NCBI GenBank assembly: GCA_003665935.1
Contig: QPLR01000004.1
Span: 124,001 to 188,000, forward strand
DNA length: 64,000 nucleotides
Origin: Halobellus sp. Atlit-31R
Lineage (GTDB): Archaea > Halobacteriota > Halobacteria > Halobacteriales > Haloferacaceae
Direction of reading: 5' to 3'
Shown: one piece after another, positions 17,456-27,000 of the stretch
How the letters are laid out: every line of letters starts with the position of its first letter
How positions within the stretch are numbered: position 1 is the first letter of the stretch
Program-made: the position numbers and the translations under genes
The notes under the pieces: model-generated
The model's database searches: none
What the model was told of the DNA's origin: nothing
The model's input: only the letters and a program-made list of their open reading frames with translations

Positions 17456-18451
17456 ATGTCCTACCGGCTCGGGTTGACCGGCGACGTGATGCTCGGACGA
17501 CTCGTCGATCAGACTCAGTGGCAGCGTCCGGTGACCGCCGTGTGGGGCGACTTTCTGGATGCGCTCGACGCGCTCGACGGCCTCTTCGTCAACCTCGAAT
17601 GCTGCCTCTCGGATCGCGGCGAGCCCTGGCGACGCACCCCCCGCGCGTTTCGCTTCCGCGCCGATCCGGACTGGGCTCTCCCCGCGCTGGAACGCGCCGG
17701 CGTCGACTGCTGTGCGCTCGCCAACAACCACGTCCTCGACTTCGAGGAGGTGGCGCTCCGGGACACGCTCGATCACCTCGACGCATACCATCTCGCCCAC
17801 GCGGGCGCGGGACGGACATACGACGATGCACTCGAACCCGCCCTCGTGTCGATCGACGATCTCGACGTCGCGTTCGTCTCGCTCACCGACAACACCCCGG
17901 AGTACGCGGCCACCGACTCGTCGCCGGGTACGGCCTACGTCGCGATCGACGTCGACGACGAACAGACGCGATCGACGGTCAGCGAGGCGCTGGAGCGCGC
18001 AAGGTCGCACTCACCCGATCTGTTGGTCGTCTCACTGCACTGGGGGCCGAATATGGTCGAGGCCCCACCCCACCCGTTCCGGGAGTTCGCTCGGTGGCTC
18101 GTCGACGAGGGCGTCGACGTCGTCCACGGGCACAGCGCGCACGTCTTTCAAGGAATCGAGGTGTACCGGGGGCGGCCGATCCTCTACGACGCGGGCGATT
18201 TCGTCGACGATTACGCCGTCGACGCCCGCCTCCGGAACGATCGGAGCTTCCTCTTCGAGTTGTCCGTCTCCGCCGACGGCGACCTCTCCGAACTCCGTCT
18301 TCGCCCGACGGAGATCTACGACTACGCGGTCCACGCTGCGGGTTCGGAGGCGGCGGCGTGGAGTCGTGCGCGGATGCGGGACCTCTCGGCCCCGTTCGGC
18401 ACCGAGTTCGATCGGGCGGGAGCCGACCTCGTGGTCGATCTCGACCAGTGA
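17456..18451 (+). CDS. CapA-type metallophosphatase family protein
   Basis: The protein has 331 residues without a signal peptide. GDVMLGR (9-15), a central NLE, NNHVLDF, HWGPN and GHSAHVFQGIEVYRGRPI are the metal-binding and conserved blocks of the PGA_cap (CapA/PgsA) family, which has a calcineurin-like phosphoesterase fold. In Bacillus this family takes part in poly-gamma-glutamate synthesis. Haloarchaeal members lacking the other Cap genes, as here, have unknown substrates. A TATA-like TTTTA is centred 28 bases before the ATG, fitting leaderless expression. The neighbouring genes give no pathway hint. Confidence 0.85.
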   Translation: MSYRLGLTGDVMLGRLVDQTQWQRPVTAVWGDFLDALDALDGLFVNLECCLSDRGEPWRRTPRAFRFRADPDWALPALERAGVDCCALANNHVLDFEEVALRDTLDHLDAYHLAHAGAGRTYDDALEPALVSIDDLDVAFVSLTDNTPEYAATDSSPGTAYVAIDVDDEQTRSTVSEALERARSHSPDLLVVSLHWGPNMVEAPPHPFREFARWLVDEGVDVVHGHSAHVFQGIEVYRGRPILYDAGDFVDDYAVDARLRNDRSFLFELSVSADGDLSELRLRPTEIYDYAVHAAGSEAAAWSRARMRDLSAPFGTEFDRAGADLVVDLDQ

Positions 18452-18535
18452 GCTGGATCGGGCGGGGGGTTTTCGCCTCGGATCTCGAGCCCTGAGAGGC
18501 AGTATCGGTGTCGCACAGCTCGTCGGTTGGAGTGC

Positions 18536-18561
18536 AAATTTGATATAGCGATATAAAATTT
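18536..18561. repeat. Imperfect AT-rich palindrome (26 bases)
   Basis: The arms start and end with AAATTT, and 11 of 13 base pairs match around a central GC. It contains a TATA-like stretch (TATAAAATTTATA runs past its right end), so it could be a promoter with an operator or part of a recombinase site. Confidence 0.45.
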
Positions 18562-18597
18562 ATACTGTTGACACCGCTCGCCCGCCCATATTTGTGT

Positions 18598-18628
18598 TGT
18601 ATCGTTGTCTGCCCGGGACAACGACACA
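18598..18628. repeat. Inverted repeat with 12-base arms and 7-base spacer
   Basis: The left arm TGTATCGTTGTC and the right arm GACAACGACACA flank the spacer TGCCCGG; 11 of 12 arm positions pair, 8 of them contiguous next to the spacer. This is the layout of a tyrosine-recombinase crossover site. It could also be a transcription terminator of the CapA-like gene, although no T-run follows. It lies about 110 bases before the recombinase gene. Confidence 0.5.
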
Positions 18629-18735
18629 CCAAAAGCTCTAAGTAAATATACAGAAATGCTCTACCGACTGAAATCGATGCACTTCGAATCGCCCACCCGC
18701 GGAGCGACCGGCTTTCGGCGGCTCAGCCCCCCGCG

Positions 18736-19998
18736 ATGACCCGGTCGTACGCCCACTTCGACGAGCTGACTGACTTCGAGCAGTTCTATCGGACCGAAAT
18801 CGTCCCCGCGATCCGCGCTGACCCGGAGATCGACATCGACCCGGGACGCGAACTGCCGACGTACGCGTGGCTCAAGTCGAACTACTCGGGCTTCGTGGAA
18901 CGCTTGCGGCGCGACTTCGACCTCTCTCCGGGCCAGTTTTACGACGCCGTCGGTCTCCCACCGAAGCAGGACGAATCGGACGACGCCTGGGCGCTCGACC
19001 ACGAGCCCACGGTGCGGGCCCTCGAGGACTACCTCGAAGAGCTCGAACGCGACCGTGGACGTGCGGCCTCGACTGTCGAATCCCGCACCTCCCGGCTACG
19101 GACGTACGCGACGACCTATCGTGCGGTCAACGACACGAGCGACCTGCTCACGCCGCTTCTGGACGAGACCGCCAAACCCGACGAGATCGCGCGCGTCAGA
19201 GACACGTTCCGCGTCCTCGACGACGAACTGGGAACGCTGGCGTCGAAAAAGAAGTACGTCTCCGCGGTGCAGAACTGGTACACCTTCCTCGTCGAGATGG
19301 GACGCGGACTCTACAACCCCGCGGCGAACCTCCTGAACCGGTTCGGCTGGGACGAGGACCCGCGATACGACCACCCGGCGCTCTCGCGCGAGGACCTAGC
19401 GGGGCTGCTCGAGGCCGCCGACGCCGACGAGCGATTCCTGCTGCTCGGGCTCGCTGGCTGGGGACTCCGACCGGTCGAGGTGTGCGAACTGCACGTCGAC
19501 CAGCTGGTGCTCGACCCCGACGGCGGCGACGTCCCGTACGTCGCGTTCGAGGCCGGCGAGCGGAAGAACGCGCGGCGCACCCGCAACACCGTCGAGATTC
19601 TCGTCGGCGTCGATGCGGTCCGGGAGCGGATCGACGCGCTCGCCGAGCGCGACGGCTGGACGGGCTATCTCCTGCCGGGGCAGTCGGTCGATCGACCGCT
19701 GTCGACGGCGACGGCTCGCCGGTGGCTCCGCGACCTCGGGACGCGGGCGGGCGTCACGGTGGAGGGGAGCCACCCGCTGCCGAAGATGGGGCGACGCACT
19801 TGGTACCGGCTCTATCGCCGGCAGCGCCCCTCGATCGAGGCGGGGACGGCGGCTGTCGCCGCCGCTCAGGGGAGCCGAGACGCGACTGTCTCCGAACGCA
19901 ACTACCTCGACGAGCGCACGCGCCGACAGGCACGCGCCGACGCGATGCGCGACCTCGTCCGCGAGGAGTTGGCGGCCGTCTTCGACCCGCGACTCTGA
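18736..19998 (+). CDS. Tyrosine recombinase (phage-integrase family)
   Basis: The protein has 420 residues. A SAM-like core-binding region spans about residues 85-205. The catalytic domain begins near 215: LRPVEVCEL carries Arg245, K277 lies in a beta-hairpin-like GERKNARR, HPLPKMGRRTW gives His346 and Arg353/354, and Tyr390 in SERNYLDERTRR is the probable nucleophile. All catalytic positions appear present, so it should be active. The first 80 residues are an extra N-terminal domain not typical of XerC/D. No prophage genes or flanking direct repeats are visible nearby, so this may be a resident chromosomal recombinase. Two palindromes lie just upstream. Confidence 0.8.
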   Translation: MTRSYAHFDELTDFEQFYRTEIVPAIRADPEIDIDPGRELPTYAWLKSNYSGFVERLRRDFDLSPGQFYDAVGLPPKQDESDDAWALDHEPTVRALEDYLEELERDRGRAASTVESRTSRLRTYATTYRAVNDTSDLLTPLLDETAKPDEIARVRDTFRVLDDELGTLASKKKYVSAVQNWYTFLVEMGRGLYNPAANLLNRFGWDEDPRYDHPALSREDLAGLLEAADADERFLLLGLAGWGLRPVEVCELHVDQLVLDPDGGDVPYVAFEAGERKNARRTRNTVEILVGVDAVRERIDALAERDGWTGYLLPGQSVDRPLSTATARRWLRDLGTRAGVTVEGSHPLPKMGRRTWYRLYRRQRPSIEAGTAAVAAAQGSRDATVSERNYLDERTRRQARADAMRDLVREELAAVFDPRL

Positions 19999-20093
19999 CC
20001 GGCCGTAGCCGTCCCGCGTTCCGCTCCGACGTGATTCCGGGGCGTCGAACGCCGGAGAAGTCATACGTCTCGCTGCTGTAGCCCATCGAAGAG

Positions 20094-20630
20094 ATGGCAC
20101 GAGGCTCCGACACCGTCCGACTCCCGCTCGAATCGCTTCGTCGACAGGTGGCCGAAGCAACCGGGCGCTCCGCGTCGTTCGTCGACATCACGGGCGTCGA
20201 AGTGGACGGTAACGCCCTCGAAGTTTCGTTTCGGACTCCCGACGAAGACGTCCCTATCGTCGAGATCGTCGTCGAAGGCCCGGAGGGACACACCCAGACC
20301 ACCTCGGCGCGGCTCGATGCGCCCGCCGGACTCAGAGTGTTCGGCGAACTGCTTCGGGTCGAGTACGCCGGGCGCGATGCCGAGACCGGTGCGATCCTCG
20401 TCTCCGTGGCACAGCGGGTCGACGACGACTGGCAAACGCTTCTGGGCTGCGGTCAGATGTGGGCTGTCGAAACCGACCGCGACGGCGAAGCGGTCACGGT
20501 GACGTGTCACGTGGAGACCCCGCACTCCGACAGGAAGGCGAGTTCGGACGCCAGTGGGAACAGCGCGGAGTCAGCCGACGAGGACGACGCTCCCAACGCG
20601 GGCGACGGCGGACTGCTGAATCTCGACTAA
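20094..20630 (+). CDS. Conserved haloarchaeal hypothetical protein
   Basis: The protein has 178 residues, soluble and acidic. It opens with RLPLESLRRQVAEATGRSASFVDITGVEVDG, a helix plus beta-strand region, continues with alternating strands to about residue 135, and ends in a disordered Ser/Asp/Glu-rich tail. There is no signal, transmembrane segment or recognisable motif. It lies alone after the recombinase gene. Confidence 0.6.
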   Translation: MARGSDTVRLPLESLRRQVAEATGRSASFVDITGVEVDGNALEVSFRTPDEDVPIVEIVVEGPEGHTQTTSARLDAPAGLRVFGELLRVEYAGRDAETGAILVSVAQRVDDDWQTLLGCGQMWAVETDRDGEAVTVTCHVETPHSDRKASSDASGNSAESADEDDAPNAGDGGLLNLD

Positions 20631-20937
20631 TCCTGTGAGGCCCTCTCGACCGGTATGGAGACCTTACCGTCGTTAGTAAACTACTAATCGCTATATCCAA
20701 TTCTGCCGTCGGCGTTCCGGAGGTGGCGTAGCGTTTCGACCGAACTGTGATCGACCGGTGATCCGCAGTTCTACGAGTGTAGTATATAAAAGTCGTCAAA
20801 TGACGATCTTATCAGATACGATACTGTCTGCTAGATAATCAGTTCGTATATACTAAATAACACATAGTATAATTGATAAATTCTGATGCGCAAATGTCGA
20901 AACCGCACTGATAATCGTTCGGGCGTAAGATTTGGGT
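20631..20937. other. AT-rich intergenic region upstream of the giant surface-protein gene
   Basis: About 300 bases, markedly more AT-rich than the surroundings. It holds a perfect 15-base palindrome (TTAGTAAACTACTAA, 20673-20687) and several TATA-like stretches: GTATATAAAAG near 20780, GTATATACTAAAT near 20847 and TAGTATAATTG near 20866. Any of these could be the promoter of the downstream transcript. Confidence 0.5.
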
Positions 20938-21099
20938 ATGAAGAAAGAGTTCACCAAACTACACGTTTTTTCACACGTGTTTCTCGCCCTCCTCGTGGCC
21001 AGCCACACGGTAGCCACTATCGACAGTCCGAGCGTCCCAGTCGGTAACTTAGACCGGCCGACTACTACGGGCACTCTGTTGGGGGGGAACGATGGTTAA
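20938..21099 (+). CDS. Putative small secreted or leader peptide overlapping the giant gene
   Basis: An ATG ORF of 53 codons. The product begins MKKEFTKLHVF, has a hydrophobic core (FSHVFLALLVASHTVATI) resembling a signal peptide, and ends LLGGNDG. Its stop TAA (21097-21099) overlaps the ATG of the giant gene (21092) in ATGGTTAA, the arrangement of translational coupling. The Lys/Phe-rich start is unusual for the region. It may be a real small secreted protein, a regulatory leader, or an accident of sequence. Confidence 0.4.
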   Translation: MKKEFTKLHVFSHVFLALLVASHTVATIDSPSVPVGNLDRPTTTGTLLGGNDG

Positions 21100-24000
21100 T
21101 CGGCGTATCCCAGTCAGTGCTGTGGTACTGTCGTTCCTCCTCGTCATCTCTGTGCTTCCTGCCGCTGTCGTCGCGACTCCGGCACCGCCGGCTGCCGACG
21201 TACGGCCGCCCTCCGCTACGAGCGGTGAACTGCCCGAGCCGAATCTCTCTGTCGGTCAGTCGCCCTCGTCGCTCAGTACACCCGCCTGGACTACGGACGG
21301 CGGGCCCTTCGCTTCCACAAGCGGCAGCGGGCCCGCGACTACGTCTGATCCGTTACTGGGTGCGAATCGGAACTACACGGTGACTGCCAACGGGACGTCG
21401 AACTACGTGCTCGACGGTTACGACCAACCGCAGATCACGCTCGTGCGCGGTGAAACATACACCTTCGAGGTGGACGCGAGCGGGCATCCCTTCCACATCT
21501 CGACGGACTCGACCGGCGGTGACTTCTCGGGAATCTACACTGACGGCGTGAGCGTCACGAATCCATCGGGTGCGAACGCGAACGCGACCGAGTCCGGCAC
21601 GCTCACGTTCACGGTGCCGACCGACGCGCCGAACACACTGTACTACGTCTGCGGATTCCACGGTGGAATGGGCGCACAGATATCTGTCGTTGACGATGGG
21701 TCCGGCTCGTCCAGATCCGATCGCAAGATGATCACCGACGTCGACGAGCTTCAGGCGATGGAGAACGACCTCGACGGGCACTACGAGCTCGCGAACGACA
21801 TCGACGCCTCGGTGACGGCGACCTGGAACGATGGCGCTGGCTTCGATCCGGTCGGGACGTTCACCGGCTCGCTGCACGGCGAGGGGCACACGATCGCCGG
21901 CCTGACGGTCAACCGGTCGACGTCGGCCAACGTCGGCCTCTTCTCGTACCTGGGGAATGGGCCCGATGGCAACGATCTCTACGAGTTCACGCTCGAGTCG
22001 CCCACGGTGGTGGGACGCTTTTATGTGGGCTCGATCGCAGGCAGCAACGCCGGGGCGACTGTCAACGCAGTCCACATCCGCAACGCCACGGTCAATGGGA
22101 CCAATTCGGTGATCGGTGGCGCCTTCGGGCGGATGTATAATGACAACTCGGACTCGGATATTGAGTCTGTCTACGAGAACTCGATCGTCTCGGTGACGAT
22201 CGACACGGGCGCGAGCCACGTAGGTGGGGTCGCAGGTGAGTCCGACCACGACAGCGAATACAGTGCTGACACAGCAATCGTCGACAACATCACCGTCTAT
22301 GCGGATCTGACGGGCGACGACTACACCGGCGGGGTCTTCGGTGATACAGGCAGCGCTATGCAGAAGGGTGACATCCGGATAGAAGATACCACGGTCACCG
22401 GGAGCATCGCTGGTGAAAGCTACGTCGGGGGGATGGCAGGACGGGTTTACGGTACATCCATCCGATCACAGCGAAATGCGTTCTCTGCAGATGTGGTCGC
22501 CACGGGATCGTACACTGGGGGTGTCGCTGGACAGGTGTATCAGCGACATTTAGATGATCGGCTATATCCCGAGAATCAATTCAAGACGACATCCTCGACG
22601 GGGAACGTCACGGGAGGGAACTACGTCGGGGGATTCATCGGGTACTACCAGTATTATGATAACAGCGAATACCCATCCCGCTACCGGTTTAATGACAACT
22701 ACGCAACTGGGACAGTCCAAGGTAGCACCTATGTCGGGGGTATGTACGGCTACTACCTGTTCAACGACAGAGCATCGACTAACAACTACGTCTATCACGA
22801 TGACAACTACGCCACCGGCGACGTCTACGGCAGCTCCAGTGTCGGGGGGTACTTCGGCCATATCAAAGTGGATTCCGGGTCACGGGAACACTTTATGCGA
22901 AAGAACTACGCGTCGGGATCAGTCTACGATGTCGACGACGGCGCGCCGACCAACACCGTCGCAGGATTCGTCGGACAGGCGTCGGGTGATTCGTGTACTG
23001 TTGTTGAACTGAGTCAGTACCAAGAATACAGCGAGCAGTCGTTTTGGGTCGACAGCGACCGCAACGACGACGCGACACAGTTCCTGGGCGATGAGCGTGG
23101 TGACTGTGATGAGGGCTACTTCGCCTATCGGTACCGACCGGGGACGGCCGAGACGTACACTGGCGAGGCGTACGATCCGGACCTCTTCGATGGCACATTC
23201 GACTATTGGTATCAGGGCTGGGACTCGGGCACGACCCGGTCCAATGGCTATCAGGTGTCACTTCCGGTGCTTCGAGAGAATGAGCAACCCCGGCCGTGGC
23301 CCGAACAGCAGACGTACTTCGCAAACGGGTCTGGCAGTGCATCGAATCCCTACATCATCGAGAACTGGCGGCACCTCTCGAACGTCGACCTCGTGGACTA
23401 CGACTCGCACTTCCTGCAGGTGAACGAGCTCAATGCGTCGACGCCCGGATACGACACCTACGCAGGCCCGCAGGCGAACGATGGTGCGGGATGGCAGCCG
23501 CTGTACAACAATGAGTATGCGATCGAGTACGACGGCGGCGGCCACACGATCAGCGACCTGTACATCAATCGGTCGCAGGTCTTCATAGAAAATGAGAATG
23601 GCGACCGACTGGTCTCCTGGCGTGCCACCGGGCTCTTCGGTGTGCTCGCGTCCGGGGATAGGGTAACCAACGCGACGTTCACCGATGCGAACGTGAATAT
23701 GACTGGTAACAGTGCCGCAGGTGTGCTCGCCGGTGAGATCAATACCGACGGCGACGTGACCAACGTCACCGTTCGGGACTCAATCGTCAGTAGCAGATAC
23801 TACGTCGGCGGCGTCGGCGGGGAGATGAACGCCGACGGCGACCTCCGGCGGGTCACCGTCGAGAACGTGAGCGTCCACGCGCGAGACAATCGCGCCGGCG
23901 GCGTCATCGGTCAGATGTACTACGACACGGGGCTGCTTGCAGACGCCACGGTGACGAACACGACCGTCACCGGTGATGGTGCGATCGGCGGCGCGGTCGG

Positions 24001-27000
24001 CAACCTGGATGGCAGCAGTTCGGGCATCCCCGGCGGCGTGGTGAACGTCACCGTCACCGGCGGTGTGGTCAACGGGACGGGATCATCCTACGTGGGCGGT
24101 GTCATCGGTCAAGCCGAATACTTCGACCGCATCGAGAACATCACCGCGACGGTCCCCGTCACAGGGAGTATCAACGTGGGCGGGGCGATCGGTGGGCTTC
24201 TAGACATCCCGGGTGATCGCGACATCCGGAACGCGACGGCCAGCGGTGATGTCGTCGCGACGAATCGACACGGCGGCGGACTGGTCGGCGAGGCAACAAC
24301 TCCAGAGGATCTGAACAATCCCCCACAGGTGTACGACTCTTCGGCGACCGGCAACGTCTCTGGTGGGTCCGGGCTCGGTGGACTGGTCGGCTCGACAGGC
24401 GGTGGCCGATATAACGACCCCATCGGCATCACCCGGTCGTATGCGACCAGCGATGTCAACGGAACGTCTACTCTCGGTGGGCTCGTCGGAGATATGTCGA
24501 ATAACGGCCCCGGTATCACCAACTCGTACGCAACGGGTGATGTGACCGGGACTGGCAGTAACATCGGTGGACTCGCAGGCACAGGTTCGTCACCCATCAC
24601 CCGATCGTATGCGACCGGGGACGTGAATGGGACCAGCCGAATCGGCGGCCTTGTTGGCTACGGACGGGATGTCAGCGAGTCGTTCGCGACCGGCAACGTG
24701 ACTGGGACCGACGAGGAGATCGGCGGGCTGGTCGGGTACCTGACCAGCGGGACCGTCGAGGACGCCTACGCTGCAGGCGGCGTGGTCACCGGGGACACCA
24801 AGGTTGGCGGGCTGGTCGGGGAGTTATTCAGCAACAACCGGATCGACAACGCGTACGCGGCGGTGGAGGTGCACGCCCAGACGGACCTTCGCGGCGGTTT
24901 CATCGGCTACGAGTACTACGACACTGACGGCGGTGATTGGTTCTGGATCGACGTCAGCCGCAGTGACGATGTCGCACAGAACGAGTCTGTGCGCGCGGAC
25001 ACGGACAACCGCGTCGGCAGCGGCGACTACCGGGGGCTCGGCTACGACCCCGTCGCCTCGCCCACCGACGACAGCGTGGTGACACCGCTCGGCAATCCCA
25101 ACCTCGCCGAGATCAGCGGGCACAGCGAGTGGACCGTCGACGTCAACGAGACTGTCGCAACCTACCCGTACCTCGTGAACAACGTCCCACCGGAGAAGCC
25201 GGGACGGTCGCTGCTGTACGGAACGAGCACGGCGACGCCGGTGATCGTCGAGACGAACGCGACCGACGCGGCGGGACTGTCGATCCCCGAAGCGTACGCA
25301 CAGGACGAAGACGTCCCCGCCTACTGGATCGGCGGAAGCGATGCGAACATCACGATCCGGAGCCCGATCCAGTTCGATTGGCAACTGGCACCGGACGGGA
25401 ACGCCACCGGTTCGGCGACGAATGCGACCGGCGAGAATACGACGCTTACGGCGGCCGATCCCGGTTCGTACAACCTCACGCTGACGGTTGCAGACGCGAT
25501 GGGTGCTGGTTTCACCGATTCGACCACTGTCAGAGTCAACGATACGACGCCCCCGATAGCCGCGGTGGCGACGAACGCCTCCGCCGCACCGACGATCGCA
25601 CAGAACTACACACAACCCGAGTACGCCTCCCGCGGGTGGAACGCCTCGAACTCGACCGACAACGGCGAGATCGACAGCTACGAGTGGTCACTGGAGGCGA
25701 TCCAGCTGGTCGAAGACACCGATCCTGCAACGGTGAGCGCGACCAAGACCGGGGCAGTCGTCACTTTCGCGCCGGACGAGCCGGGCACCTACAACGTCTC
25801 ACTGACCGTGACCGACACCGGTGAGAACACGAACACCACCGCACGGACACTCCGCGTTGTCGACGCCTCACCCACGCCGGCGAGTACGACGACTGCACCG
25901 CGGAACCTCTCGACGGCACCCGTAGTTCACACACTGGATACGTCCTCTCGCGCCGGAGGCCTCGGGGGAATCGTGTGGAACGATGACGGAACGAAACTCT
26001 ACGTCGCAAACTATCTGCGAGACACTGTCGATTCGTACGAACTGAGCACGCCGTACGATCTGTCCACGGCGACGGATGGAGCAAGGTACCAAGGAGCCCC
26101 TTCGGGGATCGCTGGAATCGCCTGGAACGCCGATGGTACCAAACTGTATCAGATTCCCTACAACGACAACGGCAAGGTGTATGTGAACACCGTCGCGACG
26201 CCGTATGACCTCACGACGGTCGGCAGTGGTCAGTTCTACGACCTATCGAGTGAGCTCTCTGGGGCCGACTACCTCGGAGGCATCGAGTTCAGTCCCGATG
26301 GCTCGAAGGTCTACTTCCCGACCTACGCTGACGACTCGGTCGTCGAGTACGACCTGTCGACCCCGTACGATCTGTCCACCCGAGAGGCGACGCCAACCAC
26401 GCTCGAGGTAGATCCGTCGGGCGCTGAAGAGACTCCGTACGGTGTCGAATGGCTCGAAGGAGGCACGACGCTGTGGGTGATAGGGTACTCCGGAGGGGGC
26501 GTGGGTGTCTACGACGTCTCGACGCCGTACGACGTCTCGACGGCCACCAAGACCGGCGAGTCCGAGTTCCCCGGAGTGGCTGCACCCGGCGGCATCACGT
26601 TCGATCCGACGATGTCGACGGTGTACGTGCCTGACTACAGTGGCGACGACGTCACGGCGTTGGACGTGCCGCTCCAACTCGAGACGCCGAGTACCTTCGA
26701 CGCCGGCGTGAGCGAGCCAATCCCCGGTAACTCGATCGCGAGTTACAACTGGACGCTCGCGGTCGACGGCGGCGAGAACCAGACGTTCACCGGCGAGCAA
26801 ATCACGGTCGATACGGTCAACAAATCGGGAGTACACGACCTGACGCTCGCCATCACAGGATCGAGTGGTGACACGGCCGAGCGCACGTGGGTCGTAGAGG
26901 CGACCGCGCCGACGGCGACGATTTCGACGAACGCAAGCAGCAGTGGCGGTGCACAGACGTACGAGCAGCCGGAGGATGCGACGCGGAACTGGAACGGGTC

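Noticed and set aside
18736..19998. Prophage or integrative element around the tyrosine recombinase
   Set aside because: No phage structural genes, tRNA target or direct flanking repeats were visible within the window.
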